The translations under genes and the position numbers were made by a program. Positions 60,147-64,000 of a DNA stretch of 64,000 nt are shown piece by piece. The number at the start of each line of letters is the position of its first letter. Position 1 is the stretch's first letter. The DNA is from JALYXI01 sp963716685 (GTDB lineage Bacteria; Acidobacteriota; Terriglobia; Bryobacterales; Bryobacteraceae). The DNA is taken from assembly GCA_963716685.1 (NCBI GenBank), contig CAVQTR010000001.1, positions 124,001 through 188,000 of the forward strand. The letters are read 5' to 3'. Below the pieces are notes generated by a model, which searched no databases, was not told the DNA's origin, and saw only the letters and a list, made by a program, of their open reading frames with translations.

Positions 60147-61937
60147 ATGCAACAGCAATATGACGTGGTGGTAGTCGGCGCTGGTCATGCTGGCTGCGAG
60201 GCCGCGCGTGCGTGCGCGCGCCTTGGCCTGAAAACCGCCATCGTCACCATGAATGCCGATTTGATCGCCCAGATGTCCTGTAATCCGGCGATCGGCGGCA
60301 TCGCCAAGGGCCACCTGGTGCGCGAAATTGACGCGCTTGGCGGAGTAATGGGCGAAGTTGCGGATGCCGTGGGCATTCAGTTCCGGCTGCTGAACACCAG
60401 CCGCGGACCGGCTGTGTGGTCGCCCCGCGCCCAGTGCGACAAGAAGCAGTATCGGGTTCGAATGAAGCAGGTACTTGAACAGGAGCCTAACCTTTACATC
60501 AAACAGGCCGAGGTCGCCGATCTGATTCTCGAAAACGGCCGGGTTGCGGGCGTGCTTTTGCGGGATGGACGTTCCTTGTCCTGTGGGGCGGTAGTCGTCA
60601 CCACGGGTACCTTCCTGAATGGACTGGCTCACATTGGCGAGGAGACGCATACCTGCGGCCGCAGCGGCGAGGCTTCCGCTCAGGTTTTTGGTGACTCGCT
60701 GCGCGCGCTCGGGCTTAACTGGACGCGCCTAAAAACCGGCACGCCGCCGCGTTTGGATGGTCGCACGATTGACTGGTCGAAATTCGAAGTGCAAAGCGGG
60801 GATGCCGATCCCACGCCGTTTTCGTTCATGACTGAGCGGATCACTCAGCCGCAGATCAGCTGTCACCTGGGCTACACCTCAGCGGAAACGCGAAAGGTGA
60901 TGCAGGACAGCCTCTCGCGATCGCCCTTGTATAGCGGGCAAATTGAAGGCGTCGGTCCGCGGTATTGTCCTTCGATTGAAGACAAGTTCGTGAAGTTCCC
61001 GGACAAGGAGCGTCACCAGATTTTTCTGGAGCCGGAAGGTCTGGACACCCACGAGGTGTATGTGAATGGCATGTCGACCAGCATGCCGATTGATGTGCAG
61101 GCAGCGATGGTGGCGTCCATTCCCGGTCTTGAGCATGCGGAAATGATCCGCCCCGGCTATGCCATCGAGTACGATGCGATCGATCCTCGGGAGCTGGATC
61201 ATCGCCTCGAGGTAAAGAAGATCCCTGGCTTTTTTCTGGCCGGACAAATTAACGGAACCTCGGGATATGAAGAGGCGGCGTGTCAGGGCTTGATAGCGGG
61301 TATTAATGCGGCTTGTCTTCTGGGTGGCAGGGAGCCAGTAGTGATCCCGCGGTCAGAAGGCTACATCGGCATCCTGATCGACGACCTGATTACAAAGGGG
61401 GCGGATGAGCCGTACCGGATGTTTACGTCCCGGGCGGAGTTTCGACTGCATCTGCGGATTGACAATGCGGATGAGCGCCTCACGCCTGTTGGGCGCCGGG
61501 TCGGTTTGGTTCAAGATGATCGCTGGGAGCTCTTCAGTGACCGTCAGGGGCAGAAGGAGCGACTGCAGCAGGCGCTTCGTGGAAGCCAGTACGAGACGTG
61601 GATCCGGCGGCCAGAGTCTTCTTTCGCGCAAATTCCCGAGTGGGTTAGGGGCGTTTTGCAGAACGAACCCATTCGGGGCGTTCTGACCACGGTGGAGACG
61701 GAAGCGAAGTACGCGGGCTACATTGCGCAGCAGAGCCGGCACATTCAGAAGATGAAAGAGTCGGAGCGGCGGCCCATCCCGTCGGCGTTTGGGTACCGCA
61801 CGATTCCGGGTCTCTCGCGAGAGGTAGGGGAAAAGCTGGAGCGTGTCAGACCGGAAACATTGGGCCAGGCAGCGCGAATTCCGGGCGTTACTCCAGCTGC
61901 AATTGCGATTCTCGACGTGTATCTCAGTCTCCGGTAA
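60147..61937 (+). CDS. mnmG: tRNA uridine-5-carboxymethylaminomethyl modification enzyme MnmG (GidA)
   Basis: 596 residues, slightly shorter than the usual 620-630. FAD loop VVVVGAGHAGCEAARACARL, MNADLIAQMSCNPAIGGIAK, GHLVREIDALGG, LNTSRGPAVWSPRAQCDKKQ, RLKTGTPPRLDGRTIDW, YCPSIEDKFVKFPDKERHQI, GTSGYEEAACQGLIAGINAA. C-terminal helical domain with YAGYIAQQSRHIQKMKESER then IPGLSREVGEKL. With MnmE it modifies wobble U34 of tRNAs such as the tRNA-Glu(TTC) in this window. Possible leaderless start; AAGGA is only three bases from ATG. Confidence 0.97.
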   Translation: MQQQYDVVVVGAGHAGCEAARACARLGLKTAIVTMNADLIAQMSCNPAIGGIAKGHLVREIDALGGVMGEVADAVGIQFRLLNTSRGPAVWSPRAQCDKKQYRVRMKQVLEQEPNLYIKQAEVADLILENGRVAGVLLRDGRSLSCGAVVVTTGTFLNGLAHIGEETHTCGRSGEASAQVFGDSLRALGLNWTRLKTGTPPRLDGRTIDWSKFEVQSGDADPTPFSFMTERITQPQISCHLGYTSAETRKVMQDSLSRSPLYSGQIEGVGPRYCPSIEDKFVKFPDKERHQIFLEPEGLDTHEVYVNGMSTSMPIDVQAAMVASIPGLEHAEMIRPGYAIEYDAIDPRELDHRLEVKKIPGFFLAGQINGTSGYEEAACQGLIAGINAACLLGGREPVVIPRSEGYIGILIDDLITKGADEPYRMFTSRAEFRLHLRIDNADERLTPVGRRVGLVQDDRWELFSDRQGQKERLQQALRGSQYETWIRRPESSFAQIPEWVRGVLQNEPIRGVLTTVETEAKYAGYIAQQSRHIQKMKESERRPIPSAFGYRTIPGLSREVGEKLERVRPETLGQAARIPGVTPAAIAILDVYLSLR

Positions 61938-61944
61938 GGGTAGG

Positions 61945-61964
61945 AGTGTTTCACGTGAAACACT
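61945..61964. promoter_or_regulatory. parS: parS centromere-like site
   Basis: The canonical 16-base TGTTTCACGTGAAACA is present without mismatch at 61947-61962, and symmetry extends it to a perfect 20-base palindrome at 61945-61964. It lies between mnmG and parA, 18 bases before the parA start, where ParB loading could also affect parAB expression. Confidence 0.97.
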
Positions 61965-61982
61965 TGCTATCCTGAAGTCGCA

Positions 61983-62759
61983 TTGAGCCGGGTCATCGCT
62001 ATCGCGAATCAAAAAGGTGGGGTAGGGAAGACCACCACAGCCATCAACCTGGCCGCCTCTCTGGCGGCCAACGAACTTCCCGTTCTTCTAATCGACTCCG
62101 ATCCGCAGGGCAACGCCACCACAGGCGTCGGCGTCGCGAAGACGGAGCAAGCAACCCTTTACGACGTTCTCCTTGGCGGCAAAGACATCTCGGAGGCTAT
62201 CGTCAAGACCCAACTGGACGGCCTGGACCTTATTCCCGCTGACAAAAACCTGGTGGGAGCCAACATCGAACTGGTTCCTGCGAAAACGCGCGAGATCCTC
62301 CTTCGCGGAGCCCTAAACACCGTTCGCGACCGGTATCGCTTCATCATCATTGATTGTCCACCTGCGCTCGACTTACTTACCCTCAACGCGCTGCTGGCCG
62401 CTGATTCGGTATTGGTTCCGATCCAGTGCGAGTTTTTCGCGCTTGAGGGCATCTCTGGACTACTGGACACCATCGATCGAATTAAGGAATCGTTTCACCA
62501 CAAGCTGACGATGGAAGGTATTCTTCTTACCATGTACGACGACCGAACGAACCTCACCCGCCAGGTCGCTGCCGACCTCCGCGAGTTCTTCGGAAATCAA
62601 GTCTTTAAAACGATCATTCCCCGCAGTATCCGCCTGGCGGAAGCGCCCAGCCACGGCAAGCCCATCCTGCTCTACGATGTGCGGTCCAAAGCGGCCGAGA
62701 GCTACATTCAACTCGCCAAGGAGGTGCTTGCTCATGAACAAAAACCGAGCTCTCGGTAA
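61983..62759 (+). CDS. parA: Chromosome-partitioning ATPase ParA (Soj)
   Basis: 258 residues from TTG 61983. Deviant Walker A ANQKGGVGKTTTAINLAASL with the signature Lys at 11, LLIDSDPQGNATTGVGV (Walker A' region), FIIIDCPPALDLLTLNALLA (Walker B), PIQCEFFALEGISGLLDTI, and KTIIPRSIRLAEAPSHGKPI. No N-terminal helix-turn-helix, so it is the chromosomal type Ia-short/Soj form. TATCCT ends nine bases before the start. Overlaps parB by 26 bases. Drives origin segregation with ParB and parS. Confidence 0.96.
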   Translation: MSRVIAIANQKGGVGKTTTAINLAASLAANELPVLLIDSDPQGNATTGVGVAKTEQATLYDVLLGGKDISEAIVKTQLDGLDLIPADKNLVGANIELVPAKTREILLRGALNTVRDRYRFIIIDCPPALDLLTLNALLAADSVLVPIQCEFFALEGISGLLDTIDRIKESFHHKLTMEGILLTMYDDRTNLTRQVAADLREFFGNQVFKTIIPRSIRLAEAPSHGKPILLYDVRSKAAESYIQLAKEVLAHEQKPSSR

Positions 62760-63597
62760 AGGCCTGCACTCCCTCCTGCCGCAGCGGGACACCCCGGTGC
62801 AGCCCGTTACCGAGCTGCCAACCGGCGAAATCGTTCCGAACCCGCGCCAGCCGCGCCTGAGCTTCCAGGACGAGCAACTCCAGGAACTCGCCACGTCAAT
62901 CCGCACGGACGGTGTGATTCAGCCTCTTATCGTGCGCCGCGTCGAGGGCAAATACGAGCTGGTCGCCGGGGAACGCCGCCTCCGCGCTGCGAAGCTGGTG
63001 GGCCTCGATACTGTTCCCGTAGTCGTCCGGGACATCCCGGACGCTGAACTTCTTGAGATTGCGTTGGTGGAAAACATCCAGCGCGAAGACCTCAACCCTA
63101 TGGAACTGGCGACCGCGTTCGAGCGAATGTGTGTCGAGATGGACCTCAATCACGCGGAAATCGGAAATCGGACCGGCAAGGACCGCGCCACGGTTGCCAA
63201 CGCCATCCGTCTTCTCCAGCTGCCGCCAGATCTGCAAAAGCTGGTCGCTGAGCGGAAGCTCTCTCCCGGGCACGCCCGAGCCTTGCTCAAGCTCGCCACG
63301 GAAGAAGAACAGCGCAACGCGGCCCAATCGGCAATCGCGGAGGGCTGGAGTGTGCGCGAAATTGAGGAGAGAACCAAGCCCGCGACCAGCCAAGCCTCCA
63401 GGAAGCCGCGGTCCCCATCAGAACCGACCGGCCCTGATCCGAATGTCAAAGCTGCGATTGCCGAACTGGAGCGTCTTCTCGGCACGCGCGTCCGTGTGTT
63501 CGACAACGGCAAAGGAAAAGGCCGGATCGAAATTGAGTTTTACTCCCAGGACGATTTGGATCGGATCTACTCAGCCATCACCAAAACTGCGGAGTAG
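62734..63597 (+). CDS. parB: Chromosome-partitioning protein ParB (Spo0J)
   Basis: 287 residues from ATG 62734, fixed by the strong Shine-Dalgarno AAGGAGGTG at 62719-62727 and the family start RALGKGLHSLLP. CTPase domain: IVPNPRQPRLSFQDEQLQEL, VIQPLIVRRVEGKYELVAGE followed by RRLRAAKL (GERR CTP-binding motif), LEIALVENIQREDLNPMELA. Helix-turn-helix centre: HAEIGNRTGKDRATVANAIR, LSPGHARALLKL. C-terminal dimer domain from about 245. Recognises the parS 770 bases upstream. Its stop directly abuts the stop of the convergent MerR gene. Confidence 0.97.
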   Translation: MNKNRALGKGLHSLLPQRDTPVQPVTELPTGEIVPNPRQPRLSFQDEQLQELATSIRTDGVIQPLIVRRVEGKYELVAGERRLRAAKLVGLDTVPVVVRDIPDAELLEIALVENIQREDLNPMELATAFERMCVEMDLNHAEIGNRTGKDRATVANAIRLLQLPPDLQKLVAERKLSPGHARALLKLATEEEQRNAAQSAIAEGWSVREIEERTKPATSQASRKPRSPSEPTGPDPNVKAAIAELERLLGTRVRVFDNGKGKGRIEIEFYSQDDLDRIYSAITKTAE

Positions 63598-63951
63598 CTA
63601 CTTCAAAAAGGCCAGTAAATCCGCGAGTTCCTCGCGAATGCGCTGCAACGGCTCGTCCGGAAACAGGCTGCCTTGTACCACTTGCTTCTGCTTTCGCTTC
63701 GCGAGCAGTTGCCTCGCGCCCTCAATGGTGAATCGCTTTTCATAGAGCAGATGCTTAATTTGCAGCAGCGTCTCGACATCCTGGCGTCGAAATCGCCGGT
63801 GCCCGGTGTCGCTTTTGCGCGGCGCCAGCATGGGAAACTCACTTTCCCAAAACCGCAGTACATACGGTTCCACGCCCAGAATCCTGCTGACCTCGCCCAT
63901 CCGGAAGTAAAGCTTGTCTGGAATCTCCGTTGTCGGTCTTTCCTCGCTCAT
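63598..63951 (-). CDS. MerR-family regulator
   Basis: 117 residues. N-terminal winged helix: YFRMGEVSRILGVEPYVLRF, WESEFPMLAPRKSDTGHRRF, RRQDVETLLQIKHLLYEKRF, TIEGARQLLAKRKQ. The WE-x-EFP and GHRRFRRQDVE wording matches the short MerR type that often sits near ihfA/pheT or par genes and has no effector domain. Remaining C-terminal 25 residues form a helix. No effector cysteines, so not a metal sensor. Forty-nine bases beyond its start remain in the window, with no feature seen. Confidence 0.92.
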   Translation of the reverse strand: MSEERPTTEIPDKLYFRMGEVSRILGVEPYVLRFWESEFPMLAPRKSDTGHRRFRRQDVETLLQIKHLLYEKRFTIEGARQLLAKRKQKQVVQGSLFPDEPLQRIREELADLLAFLK

Positions 63952-64000
63952 CCCGATTGAGCAATGCTATCACCGCAATGAGACGGAGTGTTGTCCTCGC

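Noticed and set aside
1..64000. CRISPR array, insertion sequence, prophage or rRNA operon
   Set aside because: No regularly spaced repeats, transposase, integrase, phage structural gene or rRNA sequence was seen in the window.

Overview
The window looks like a chromosomal segment from an Acidobacteriota genome, most likely of the Solibacter/Bryobacter type. This is an inference. It rests on the roughly 60% GC composition, two large outer-membrane receptors with carboxypeptidase-regulatory-like N-termini and no SusD partner, a free regulatory-like-domain secreted protein, a small coiled-coil protein with an RRGRK tail, Tat-exported enolase-superfamily protein, sortase in an otherwise Gram-negative gene set (LolA, type IV pilus/T2SS inner-membrane proteins, outer-membrane receptors), and hopanoid-type GT21 enzyme. 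No transposon, prophage or CRISPR array was seen, and no gap between genes exceeds about 200 bases.

Layout. 1-5.2 kb: the end of an HI0933-type flavoprotein, a secreted beta-sandwich protein, a small basic protein, and a NarL-type two-component pair whose kinase is frameshifted. 5.2-10.3 kb: lipoprotein, galactarate dehydratase coupled to a secreted phosphodiesterase-like protein, DUF4159 protein, alanine aminotransferase. 10.3-20.1 kb: a cell-surface block with a class D sortase, its probable MPHTA-tailed substrate, tRNA-Glu, GT4 glycosyltransferase, heparinase II/III, asparagine synthase, small membrane protein, polyprenyl glycosylphosphotransferase and a WecA-like transferase with an extra C-terminal domain. 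20.3-29.1 kb: glutaryl-CoA dehydrogenase, polytopic spermidine-synthase-like protein, cmk, a multiply frameshifted aspartokinase, ppiD, DedA, BrkB. 29.1-36.5 kb: one tightly overlapping minus-strand operon lolA-gspF-gspE-pilM-pilN-pilO-pilP-like-pseudopilin-like. 36.6-43.8 kb: DinB protein and two TonB-dependent-receptor-like proteins. 43.9-50.9 kb: frameshifted acyl-CoA carboxylase beta subunit, hrpB, an HpnI-like glycosyltransferase, selB, tRNA-Glu. 50.9-58.8 kb: sigma factor, XRE-cupin regulator, secreted TPR protein resembling an inactivated peptidase, two-part glycosyltransferase, zinc-ribbon membrane protein, Tat-exported mandelate-racemase-family protein, lone AAA ATPase. 58.8-64 kb: tRNA-Arg fused to the end of purD, mnmG, a perfect parS, parA, parB and a MerR regulator. 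The last block is the classic origin-proximal chromosome-segregation cluster, without rsmG.

The most interesting points are: (1) purD terminates inside the 5' end of tRNA-Arg, so RNase P processing should destroy the purD stop codon; (2) a sortase-substrate pair in a Gram-negative polysaccharide locus, separated by a perfect 13-bp-stem terminator; (3) several genes with a -10-like hexamer 6-8 bases before the start codon, suggesting leaderless transcription, including one 21-bp divergent intergenic region (purD/mnmG) with a shared -10; (4) five single-base frame breaks in three genes, three of them in one aspartokinase gene, which point either to assembly indels or to decay.
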